From Deltaproteobacteria bacterium (GTDB lineage Bacteria; Bdellovibrionota_C; UBA2361; OMII01), in NCBI GenBank assembly GCA_023262305.1, contig JALRCK010000202.1, positions 1 to 5,130 on the forward strand: a DNA stretch of 5,130 nucleotides, written 5' to 3'. How positions within the stretch are numbered: position 1 is the first letter of the stretch; each line of letters starts with the position of its first letter. The translations under genes and the position numbers were made by a program. Of the stretch, positions 1-5,130 are shown one piece after another. A model generated the notes under the pieces. The model was not told the origin of the DNA, searched no databases, and worked only from the letters and a program-made list of their open reading frames with translations.

Positions 1-1616
1 TGAGCCCAGTTCTTTGCAATCACCACGTTTGATGCACCTCGGTCGTCCTCGTGAGTAACGGAGGCGAGGTACATGGGAATAACAGCACCCTCGGCCGGTG
101 AGGTTCGCGCGTAGTTTTTGCCATTGACCGTTACCGCTGCTTCGAAGTCCCTCGCCGAGTAAAGGTCGTGGGGGGCCCACATGTAGCGACTGATCCAGAA
201 AGGGGCTTGGAGCTTTTGCGTGCCGACGATGTGTGAGCATGCACTTAGGGGGGGGCGACCATTCAGCTCGATCATGACCGGTCGGATCTGTCCGTCGGGG
301 CGCTCGATAATCATGAAATCGACCCCAACGAGTCCAAAGAGCTGGAGCTCCTCGGCGGCGTACTGTGCGATGGCGTGAAACTGTCGGTCAAGTTCAGCCT
401 TCATGTCTGGACCGAACGAGGTACCCGGATCAAAAGCGCAGCTCCCCCAGAACTCTCCAGCGGGACCGATAATCTGTTCAAAGTATCCCTCTATTCGGGA
501 CGTGTGGTTGGCGTTTATCCGCATCAGATTGCTTCCGATGGTGAGCACCTTGCCTGGTGTGCGAAAACCGTCGATGTACCTGGCATCGAGATCAACGGTA
601 ATTCCACCGCATTTGGGAAGGAGCGAGTCGCTCGGCCACAACTGTTCTATGGAGGCGCCGGAGTAATCGTTGACCTCGGTCGCTTGCTTGACGGAGCGGT
701 ACATACGTTGAATTGCACCGAGCAGCTTCTCAGAGGTAATCGGGGCCTCAACCTTCATCAAGAGATCACCACCAAATGCGTGAGAGAACTTTACCCACAC
801 CGGAGCGTGAGCGAAGAATTCAACCGCAACGTTGATATCAGAAGGGGCTCGCAGGGCGACTCGAGGGCAGCACGAGTATCCATACACGCTCGAAAAAGTC
901 CCGAATCCGACCTTGTCGTTGGTGAGGAAGGAGTCGCTCTTCTGGACCGGCTTCAGCCCGAGTTCGAGTGCTTGCTCTCGGATATATTCACTCGTGAAGG
1001 CCGATGTGAAATACCCCGAACCGAGGTCGCGTTTCTCTCGGAGCGCCAGGGTGACGGGGTCGAAGTGGGGGAATCCAACACCGCGCTTGCTCTTAAGATC
1101 GCCGTTGAAGCTTACGACCTGGTCCTTGGATCTGATCAAGCCTCGATCGACATAGTACTGGGTCAACCCGGGTGGAAGGGTGGTCGTCAGGGCAATCTCG
1201 TGTTCCCCGAGGCATGGGACCGCGAGGTGGTTCGTTGATTTGTTATCATCGGGCTCGGAGTCGATCTGAATCGGAAATCCACCTTTTGAGCGAAGGCTGG
1301 GGAGGAAGTTTTGGACGACTACGATCGGCTCTTTATTGATGACATAGCCGTTAGCCGTGACCACCGAGGCGCCGAGGTTGACGTCATCACGCAGGTGTGT
1401 GGGACCTGAGAAATAGTGGTCGCGCAGCGAAGTGCATCCGCATTCCTCATCGAGCCGCGAGGATGCGGATGGAGCGGTTTCCTCAGGCGAATTTTCCCCG
1501 GAGCTGTGGGGCCCGGAGCTGTGTGCCATCGCTATATCTAGGGGAAGTATGTCTAAAGGTGCGTCGCTGAAAGGAGCATTGGACTGCCGTGCGCGCCGAT
1601 CGTCGCCTTGATTCAT
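1..1616 (-). CDS. ATP-grasp family ligase, C-terminus cut by window edge
   Basis: I translated this frame by hand. It is open from an ATG at 1616-1614 to the window edge, giving 538 full codons and no stop, so the C-terminus is missing. An in-frame TAG at 1625-1623 makes this the first possible ATG. A weak AGG lies five bases upstream of it. Residues 1 to about 55 are rich in Ser, Pro, Asp and Glu and look disordered. A probable pre-ATP-grasp domain follows. The ATP-grasp signature then appears: a strand with Lys276 (VWVKFSHAFGGDL) leading into a Gly-rich loop, an acidic metal-site candidate Asp433 (GLVGVDFMI), and Glu450/Asn452 in VMIELNGRPP. Known ATP-grasp enzymes join a carboxylate to an amine or thiol through an acylphosphate. 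The substrate cannot be read here; a peptide or amino-acid ligase is one possibility (inference). No partner gene is visible on this strand. Family assignment is firm, function is unknown. Confidence 0.8.
   Translation of the reverse strand, partial: MNQGDDRRARQSNAPFSDAPLDILPLDIAMAHSSGPHSSGENSPEETAPSASSRLDEECGCTSLRDHYFSGPTHLRDDVNLGASVVTANGYVINKEPIVVVQNFLPSLRSKGGFPIQIDSEPDDNKSTNHLAVPCLGEHEIALTTTLPPGLTQYYVDRGLIRSKDQVVSFNGDLKSKRGVGFPHFDPVTLALREKRDLGSGYFTSAFTSEYIREQALELGLKPVQKSDSFLTNDKVGFGTFSSVYGYSCCPRVALRAPSDINVAVEFFAHAPVWVKFSHAFGGDLLMKVEAPITSEKLLGAIQRMYRSVKQATEVNDYSGASIEQLWPSDSLLPKCGGITVDLDARYIDGFRTPGKVLTIGSNLMRINANHTSRIEGYFEQIIGPAGEFWGSCAFDPGTSFGPDMKAELDRQFHAIAQYAAEELQLFGLVGVDFMIIERPDGQIRPVMIELNGRPPLSACSHIVGTQKLQAPFWISRYMWAPHDLYSARDFEAAVTVNGKNYARTSPAEGAVIPMYLASVTHEDDRGASNVVIAKNWA
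1435..1471. repeat. Imperfect 13-bp inverted repeat inside the ATP-grasp gene
   Basis: The left arm, 1435-1448 (CATCCGCATTCCTC), pairs with the right arm, 1459-1471 (GAGGATGCGGATG), over 13 bp with one bulged T. The loop is 10 bases, 1449-1458. It lies in the coding sequence at about residues 49-61, where the low-complexity leader gives way to the folded part. It could fold in mRNA or be a chance or codon-driven palindrome. No T-run follows on the coding strand, so it does not look like an intrinsic terminator. Confidence 0.6.
1498..1523. repeat. 11-bp direct repeat encoding tandem HSSG
   Basis: CCGGAGCTGTG occurs at 1498-1508 and again at 1513-1523, with a 15-base period. On the minus strand this gives two in-frame copies of His-Ser-Ser-Gly, starting at residues 32 and 37 of the ATP-grasp protein. 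The period is exactly five codons, so the repeat keeps frame. This fits a slippage-prone, disordered N-terminal leader. Confidence 0.7.
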
Positions 1617-1699
1617 CTCTGCCTAAAAGTTGCCCCTGAGAAGATGTATTCATGCTGCAATAACGCCGCATGACTCACCCTCAGCAGGTTGTATACGCA

Positions 1700-1755
1700 G
1701 GAATCTGTACCCTTTAAGCCCCTTTTTGGGGGCCCTTTCAGGGGGCATCAGATCC
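1700..1755 (-). promoter_or_regulatory. Candidate structured leader or attenuator
   Basis: An outer stem, 1700-1707 (GGAATCTG) with 1749-1755 (CAGATCC), forms seven pairs with one bulged A. It encloses 41 bases. Inside, CCCC 1719-1722 can pair with GGGG 1728-1731 across a TTTTT loop, and CCCT 1733-1736 with AGGG 1740-1743. An alternative is one longer stem, 1718-1724 with 1740-1746, which excludes the two small hairpins. It ends 84 bases before the ATP-grasp ATG, so on the minus strand it would sit in the 5' leader, if transcription starts upstream of it. Mutually exclusive pairings resemble attenuators or riboswitches, but I recognise no known class. A bidirectional terminator-like element is an alternative. 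Confidence 0.35.
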
Positions 1756-1813
1756 CCTTAAACATTACATGGCCCTCGGCGACAACCCGAATCGGTCCCC
1801 GCTGTAACACTTA

Positions 1814-1872
1814 AGCGCGAGCGTGTCCTCAGCTTAGCGACCTTCCCGAAGCTCGTTCGTGGAGTTCGCGCT
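1814..1872. repeat. Inverted repeat with nested stem in the intergenic region
   Basis: AGCGCGA at 1814-1820 is the exact reverse complement of TCGCGCT at 1866-1872. Nested inside, AGCTT at 1831-1835 pairs with AAGCT at 1849-1853. GAGCG at 1819-1823 could alternatively pair with CGTTC at 1854-1858 using one G-T pair. The nesting could mark a small structured RNA or an operator. The arms are short and the span is 59 bases, so chance is a real possibility. Confidence 0.3.
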
Positions 1873-2110
1873 GAATGTAAGAGGCAACTGTCCTCGACTG
1901 AAAAGAACCTATCAACTAGGAGCCTCGCCCCTGTTGCACAACTGCGCGTAACCGCGCGTTCAATCTTTTTGAGGTAAAACGAATTTTTAGTCAAGTGTAT
2001 CCGTAAATATCTCGACGCCCGCTCTCCGCGGTGCGTGCATCACAGCGCGCGGTCAGCACTTCCGAGAGCGCGGAAAAAGGCACGCTGTTGCGACTCCAAT
2101 GTCTAATCCG

Positions 2111-2115
2111 GTAGG
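2111..2115 (+). promoter_or_regulatory. Weak ribosome binding site bearing on the hydrolase start
   Basis: GTAGG ends three bases before the ATG at 2119 and nine bases before the in-frame ATG at 2125. The second spacing is more normal, so translation may begin at 2125. The difference is two residues and does not affect any domain. Confidence 0.35.
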
Positions 2116-2118
2116 CTG

Positions 2119-2781
2119 ATGTGCATGCGAAATATCTCTGATGCACCCCAGGAGGAGTTTGTCGGTCTTCGGTTCATCCATCGTGGATGTGGTGACCCGC
2201 ACGCGCCATTGGTTATCCTGGTGCATGGGCGAGCCGGAAAAGCCGAGGTAATGTGGGCGTTTGATCGAACTATCCCTGAGCACGCCAATGTAGTGTCTTT
2301 TGAGGCTTTTCTGCCCGACGCCCTTGGAGGCTTTAGCTGGTGGGATATGGTTTCGGATAAGCCCCTTGAGCCGGAGATCCTGCGGGCCCGCGACCGACTG
2401 CACTTCGCAATAGAGAGGTTTGTTGAGCTCTTCTCACTTCAACCCTCAACCACCATCGCCTTCGGTTTCTCGCAAGGGTCGGTTCTCCTGTCAGCTGCGG
2501 TTTTAACGGGTATTCTGAGGCTGGACGGTTTGGCGGTCCTCGCCGGATTCGTCTCCCGGGTCGGTGACCAATCTCTGATCCAGGGCGCTCCGAAGGTGTT
2601 CGTCGCGCACGGAACAGCTGATGAGGTGCTCTCTGTTGAGAAGGCGCGCAAGGGAGTTAATCGGTTGAGGTCGTGCGGTCTCACGGTGACCTTTGTTGAA
2701 GAGGAGGGGGTCGGGCATAAGATCGGCGTGCAAGGGATGCGGGCTCTCAAGGAGTGGGTCGGCTCTCTCATCTCTAGCTGA
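2119..2781 (+). CDS. Alpha/beta hydrolase, phospholipase/carboxylesterase-like
   Basis: This 220-residue protein has the size and layout of the phospholipase/carboxylesterase (Abhydrolase_2) family, serine hydrolases that cleave short-chain or acyl esters and sometimes thioesters. After the first strand (LVILVHG, 31-37), HGRAG at 36-40 is the oxyanion-hole segment. The nucleophile is Ser118 in GFSQG. The acid is Asp168 in HGTADEVLSV, the form usual in this family. The base is His200 in GVGHKIG. All three triad residues are present and in order, so the enzyme should be active. There is no signal peptide or membrane segment, which suggests a cytoplasmic location. The longest ATG is annotated; the ATG at 2125 is better spaced from the weak GTAGG. 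The gene is divergent from the ATP-grasp gene, and 137 bp separate it from the next gene downstream. The substrate cannot be told. No clear intrinsic terminator follows. Confidence 0.88.
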   Translation: MCMRNISDAPQEEFVGLRFIHRGCGDPHAPLVILVHGRAGKAEVMWAFDRTIPEHANVVSFEAFLPDALGGFSWWDMVSDKPLEPEILRARDRLHFAIERFVELFSLQPSTTIAFGFSQGSVLLSAAVLTGILRLDGLAVLAGFVSRVGDQSLIQGAPKVFVAHGTADEVLSVEKARKGVNRLRSCGLTVTFVEEEGVGHKIGVQGMRALKEWVGSLISS

Positions 2782-2897
2782 GGGCTCCCGTCTGGGGCTC
2801 CCCACCGATAGGGCTAAATTGCCAATATTTTCAGGGTTCTTGTTGGAGGTTGTGGGCAGCGGAAGCCTTCAGGGGAGTCTTATCATCTTAACCCATT

Positions 2898-2902
2898 GGA
2901 GG
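2898..2902 (+). promoter_or_regulatory. Ribosome binding site with long spacing for the flagellin-like gene
   Basis: GGAGG, within TTGGAGGGG, lies 16 bases before the ATG at 2919. That is longer than the usual 5-10. An in-frame TAA at 2913-2915 rules out any earlier start, and the flagellin-like homology follows at the normal distance, so ATG 2919 stands. Either translation uses unusual spacing, or this is not the working site. Confidence 0.45.
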
Positions 2903-2918
2903 GGTGCGCATCTAACAC

Positions 2919-3824
2919 ATGGCGATATCAACAATTAACAACATTATTACCGGTGACTTTATCACCAACATTGCCAAGGGGAGCGCGAGTTCCAAGCCAG
3001 CTATTGGGATGTCGCAAGAGCCCGAGGAGCCACTCTCAGTAACCCTACAGAAAGGCGCTCGGGGGGCAGCCGCTGCTATTCAATCGCTGAACGCGGGTGT
3101 GAGCTACATCAACATCGCCAAAGAATACACCGCAAACATGTTGGACGTTGTCAACGGGCTCGATTCCCTCGTCAAGAAAGCTGGCAAGGGGAATATCGCC
3201 CCGGGCAAGGCTAAGCTCTACAAGAGTCAGTTCGACGACCTCGCAAAAGCATACGAAGAGCTCGTTGTAGGGTCGGTGGTGAAGGGACGGGATCTCTTAA
3301 GTACTGATGAGATCTCCGAGGTCCTAAAAAGGGGAGGACTTAATCCAGAGCGGGTATCTGAGCTGGAGGCTGCGTTCAAGAAGGTGTCGTCATTTTCTGG
3401 TGTTGAGATCACGGCAAACGGTGACACCATGGCGAGTGGTCAACTCTTTCCGGCGGAAGATTTTTATAGGGCCTTGCGACATGCCACCCGCGATCCAGAG
3501 GACCCACCTCAGGACGACGACGGGTCGGCTGCATTCTCCAAGATTCGGGTGGCCGTCCGGGAGATCAAGGAGAAGGTGCAGAAGAATATCGATGCACTGT
3601 CTGAGGCTGAGAACCTGGTTCAACAAAACATTGAGCTCGTGCGGGTAACCGGATTCGCCTTTCTCGATGCCTCCAAAGTAGTTGATGGGTCAAAGGATGC
3701 CGATACCATCGCTCTTGAGCTGCGAGGCGCAATCCGGTCTAAGGCCTCTCGCTACCTCGGTGAGGCCCACAATCTAAACGCAATTCTGGCTGCTGGGCTC
3801 CTCTCTGTTGAGGAGAGTAGCTGA
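2919..3824 (+). CDS. Divergent flagellin-like protein
   Basis: By eye, the two ends of this 301-residue protein follow the conserved terminal helices of bacterial flagellin. Residues 42-130 match the N-terminal D0/D1 pattern: a helix with AIQSLNAGVSYINIAKEYTA, a second helix with MLDVVNGLDSLVKKAG, a short break, then a helix ending in VKGRDLLS, where flagellins have a TxFNGxxLL-like motif. Residues 205-296 match the C-terminal half: a long helix, then DASKVVDGSKDADT (flagellins: SRIxDADxA), then a last helix ending NLNAILAAGLL. Known flagellins form the filament through these ends. Residues 131-204 would be a small, acidic variable domain, including DPEDPPQDDD at 192-201. The first 40 residues lack the usual LSSGxRINSAxDDAAG motif, so export or assembly may differ. 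No flagellar gene is nearby. Alternatives are a hook-associated protein or another helical secreted protein. The start is fixed by an in-frame TAA two codons upstream. Confidence 0.62.
   Translation: MAISTINNIITGDFITNIAKGSASSKPAIGMSQEPEEPLSVTLQKGARGAAAAIQSLNAGVSYINIAKEYTANMLDVVNGLDSLVKKAGKGNIAPGKAKLYKSQFDDLAKAYEELVVGSVVKGRDLLSTDEISEVLKRGGLNPERVSELEAAFKKVSSFSGVEITANGDTMASGQLFPAEDFYRALRHATRDPEDPPQDDDGSAAFSKIRVAVREIKEKVQKNIDALSEAENLVQQNIELVRVTGFAFLDASKVVDGSKDADTIALELRGAIRSKASRYLGEAHNLNAILAAGLLSVEESS
3798..3815 (+). other. Hairpin at the end of the flagellin-like gene
   Basis: CTCCTC at 3798-3803 pairs with GAGGAG at 3810-3815 around a six-base loop, just before the stop codon at 3822-3824. A run of five T follows only at 3842-3846, too far away for a standard intrinsic terminator. 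It may be a weak or 3'-end stabilising structure, or a product of codon choice. Confidence 0.3.
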
Positions 3825-4000
3825 CGGGAGCGGTACGATGCTTTTTGGACCTCTAATAAATTCATGTGGTTGCAAAAGCTCAAGTTGTGCCTCTATCCCA
3901 CCGATGCCAATTACAGAGGATTCGTGTTTGCACCAAGGCTTGCCGAGATCCTTTCCTGAATCTTAGTTGAGGATCGGCGCTATGAGCGAAGCATGGCTTC

Positions 4001-4009
4001 TGATACAGT
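4001..4009 (+). promoter_or_regulatory. Possible extended -10 promoter for sucA
   Basis: TGATACAGT fits an extended -10 (TGnTATAAT) with four of six matches in the hexamer. It would start transcription near 4016, about 28 bases before the sucA ATG. No good -35 lies upstream. This is a weak sequence match only. Confidence 0.22.
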
Positions 4010-4022
4010 ATTAACCGCAATC

Positions 4023-4042
4023 GATTAGTATTTTTGATTAGT
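4023..4042. repeat. GATTAGT direct repeat just upstream of sucA
   Basis: GATTAGT occurs at 4023-4029 and 4036-4042, a 13-base period separated by ATTTTT, directly before the ATG at 4044. The tract is clearly richer in A+T than its surroundings. It replaces the place where a Shine-Dalgarno sequence would be expected. It could be a protein binding site or simply an AT-rich leader. Confidence 0.5.
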
Positions 4043-4043
4043 T

Positions 4044-5130
4044 ATGAACGGTGCAAGTTTTGTTCGATTCGGGGAGAACGCGGGGTATCTCGCCGAGCTT
4101 TACCAGCTCTACCTCTCTGACCCATCCTTGGTAGACCCCAAGTGGGCTGAGTTCTTCAAGAGCCTCGATCAAGGCGCGGTGAACGGGTTGACCAACGGTC
4201 ATGGTACCGCTGGTCATGCTAACGGTCACCACAACGGTCAAGCCCAGAGGGAGCCATCGGACAAGGTCAGTGCAAAAGGTGTGGGCGATAACTCGCTCGG
4301 CGAAAAGTTAGTTTCTGCCTATCGTACGTACGGGCACGCTGCCGCTCGCTTGAGCCCCCTGCTTCAGGGCGGGTTGCGGCAAGAGGCTCCAGCTGAGCTC
4401 GGGCTCTTGCACTACGGAGAGGGGCGAGAGCCCTCTCAGATACCCCTTGCGAGCTTCCAGTTTGGCGATCGTCAGCACTCTTCGTGCGCTGAGCTTGTCA
4501 ATGCCCTTGAGCAAGCCTACTGCGGGTCGGTGGGGTTTGAGTTCATGCACCTCACGAAAGCTGAGGAGCGTGCGTGGCTTCAATCCCGGATCGAAGGGAG
4601 GGTCATAAGCTTCTCCGCAGAGGAGCAGCGGCTCATGTTACGCGAGCTTATTCGGGCTGAGCTGTTTGAGTCTGAGCTGCACAGGAAATACGTTGGCACA
4701 AAGAGATTCTCCCTTGAAGGAAATGACACTCTGATCCCGATGCTTTCGATTCTCACGAAGCGCGCTGCCTCGGCTGGGGTCAAGGGGATCGTGTGCGGCA
4801 TGGCTCACCGTGGTCGGCTGAACGTTCTTGCCAACACGATCGGTAAGCCACTCTCGGCGATCTTCTCAGAGTTTGAGGATAAGACCACCGCGACGATCGC
4901 TGGAGCAGGAGACGTAAAGTACCACCTTGGCTATCAGACACAGCGAGCACCGAATGGCACAGAGATCGAACTCTCGGTGGTGCCCAATCCATCGCACCTT
5001 GAGTTTGTGAACCCCGTTGTTGAGGGTGTGGTGCGAGCGCTCCAGGATAAGCTAGACCGAAGCAATAGAGCTGCGTATCTGCCGGTGGCGATGCACGGAG
5101 ACGCCGCGTTTGCGGGGCAGGGAATCGTGT
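4044..5130 (+). CDS. sucA: 2-oxoglutarate dehydrogenase E1 component, N-terminal part
   Basis: E1 of the 2-oxoglutarate dehydrogenase complex decarboxylates 2-oxoglutarate on thiamine diphosphate and passes the succinyl group to E2 in the TCA cycle. The frame runs off the right edge after 362 codons, somewhat over a third of the usual length of about 900-950 residues. Residues 5-41 are the conserved N-terminal segment that binds other subunits (NAGYLAELYQLYLSDPSLVD, then WAEFFKSLD). Residues 42-67 form a linker rich in Asn, Gly and His. SAYRTYGHAAARLSPL at 91-106 begins the catalytic part. KRFSLEGNDTLIPML (220-234), GMAHRGRLNVLANTIGKP (252-269), DVKYHLG (290-296), NPSHLEFVNPVVEG (315-328) and MHGDAAFAGQG (350-360) are E1 hallmarks. 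His255 and His294 match active-site histidines known in E. coli SucA. An in-frame TGA at 4035-4037 fixes the ATG at 4044. No Shine-Dalgarno sequence precedes it. A sucB gene is expected downstream, outside the window. Confidence 0.97.
   Translation, partial: MNGASFVRFGENAGYLAELYQLYLSDPSLVDPKWAEFFKSLDQGAVNGLTNGHGTAGHANGHHNGQAQREPSDKVSAKGVGDNSLGEKLVSAYRTYGHAAARLSPLLQGGLRQEAPAELGLLHYGEGREPSQIPLASFQFGDRQHSSCAELVNALEQAYCGSVGFEFMHLTKAEERAWLQSRIEGRVISFSAEEQRLMLRELIRAELFESELHRKYVGTKRFSLEGNDTLIPMLSILTKRAASAGVKGIVCGMAHRGRLNVLANTIGKPLSAIFSEFEDKTTATIAGAGDVKYHLGYQTQRAPNGTEIELSVVPNPSHLEFVNPVVEGVVRALQDKLDRSNRAAYLPVAMHGDAAFAGQGIV

Larger units (their letters stand above)
1617..2118. other. Divergent intergenic region with inverted repeats, no convincing gene
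   Basis: About 500 bp separate the starts of the minus-strand ATP-grasp gene and the plus-strand hydrolase. Short open frames here have no family likeness, and the longest (1758-1994, minus) would need a TTG start without a ribosome binding site. I see no tRNA and no RNase P, SRP, tmRNA or 6S RNA signature. The region holds the folded element at 1700-1755, a long-range inverted repeat at 1814-1872, and a small GCGCG-TAAC-CGCGC hairpin at 1944-1957 with a run of five T at 1966-1970. It should carry promoters for both flanking genes, but I find no near-consensus -35/-10 pair. Confidence 0.6.

Noticed and set aside
375..1238. Long plus-strand open frame of 287 codons
   Set aside because: It lies wholly antisense to the ATP-grasp gene, whose conserved motifs are on the minus strand. 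Its own translation shows no family likeness and its start has no ribosome binding site context.
1483..1671. Minus-strand open frame of 62 codons overlapping the ATP-grasp start
   Set aside because: It is in a different frame from the ATP-grasp gene and overlaps its first 45 codons, with an Arg/Ser/Gln-rich product typical of an out-of-frame shadow.
1758..1994. Minus-strand open frame of 78 codons in the divergent region
   Set aside because: It starts with TTG, has no ribosome binding site, overlaps the inverted repeat at 1814-1872, and its Arg/Ser-rich product resembles nothing known to me.
2053..2403. Minus-strand open frame of 116 codons
   Set aside because: It runs antisense across the hydrolase start, where the plus-strand frame has a clear family and full catalytic triad.
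2782..2806. GC-rich stretch after the hydrolase stop, as a possible terminator
   Set aside because: The two GGGCTCC copies are direct, not inverted, and no T-run follows.
2803..2811. CACCGATAG resembling the -10 of a flagellar sigma-28 promoter (GCCGATAA)
   Set aside because: No TAAA-like -35 element lies at the proper distance, and the match is over a short hexamer only, so it does not support flagellar regulation of the downstream gene.
3942..3978. Inverted repeat GCCGAGATCC / GGATCGGC upstream of sucA as a terminator
   Set aside because: The stem needs a two-base bulge and a 19-base loop, and no T-run follows, so it could be chance.

Overview
This is a bacterial chromosomal segment of moderate GC content, cut at both ends. 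It holds four genes that I can support. No rRNA, tRNA, CRISPR array, transposase or phage gene is visible. The 2-oxoglutarate dehydrogenase E1 gene implies an aerobic-type TCA cycle. The flagellin-like gene suggests a bacterium from a motile, proteobacteria-like lineage, but the sequence does not fix the taxon.

Layout. (1) Positions 1-1616, minus strand: a long ATP-grasp ligase whose C-terminus lies beyond the left edge. It opens with a low-complexity leader of about 50-60 residues. (2) Positions 1617-2118: a divergent intergenic region of about 500 bp with no convincing gene but several inverted repeats. The clearest is a C/T and G-rich folded element at 1700-1755, just upstream of the ATP-grasp gene. 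(3) Positions 2119-2781, plus strand: a small alpha/beta hydrolase of the phospholipase/carboxylesterase type with an intact Ser-Asp-His triad. (4) Positions 2919-3824, plus strand: a 301-residue protein whose two ends resemble the conserved ends of flagellin, but with no other flagellar gene in view. (5) Positions 4044-5130, plus strand: the first 362 codons of sucA (2-oxoglutarate dehydrogenase E1), cut by the right edge.

The three plus-strand genes are separated by 137 and 219 bp, so a tight operon is not indicated. sucA is the housekeeping anchor. The ATP-grasp ligase and the flagellin-like protein are the least ordinary genes. I see no evidence that the four genes form one pathway, and no clear new multi-gene system is evident. 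The best leads are the divergent orphan flagellin-like protein, the unassigned ATP-grasp ligase with its structured upstream region, and the His/Asn/Gly-rich linker in SucA.
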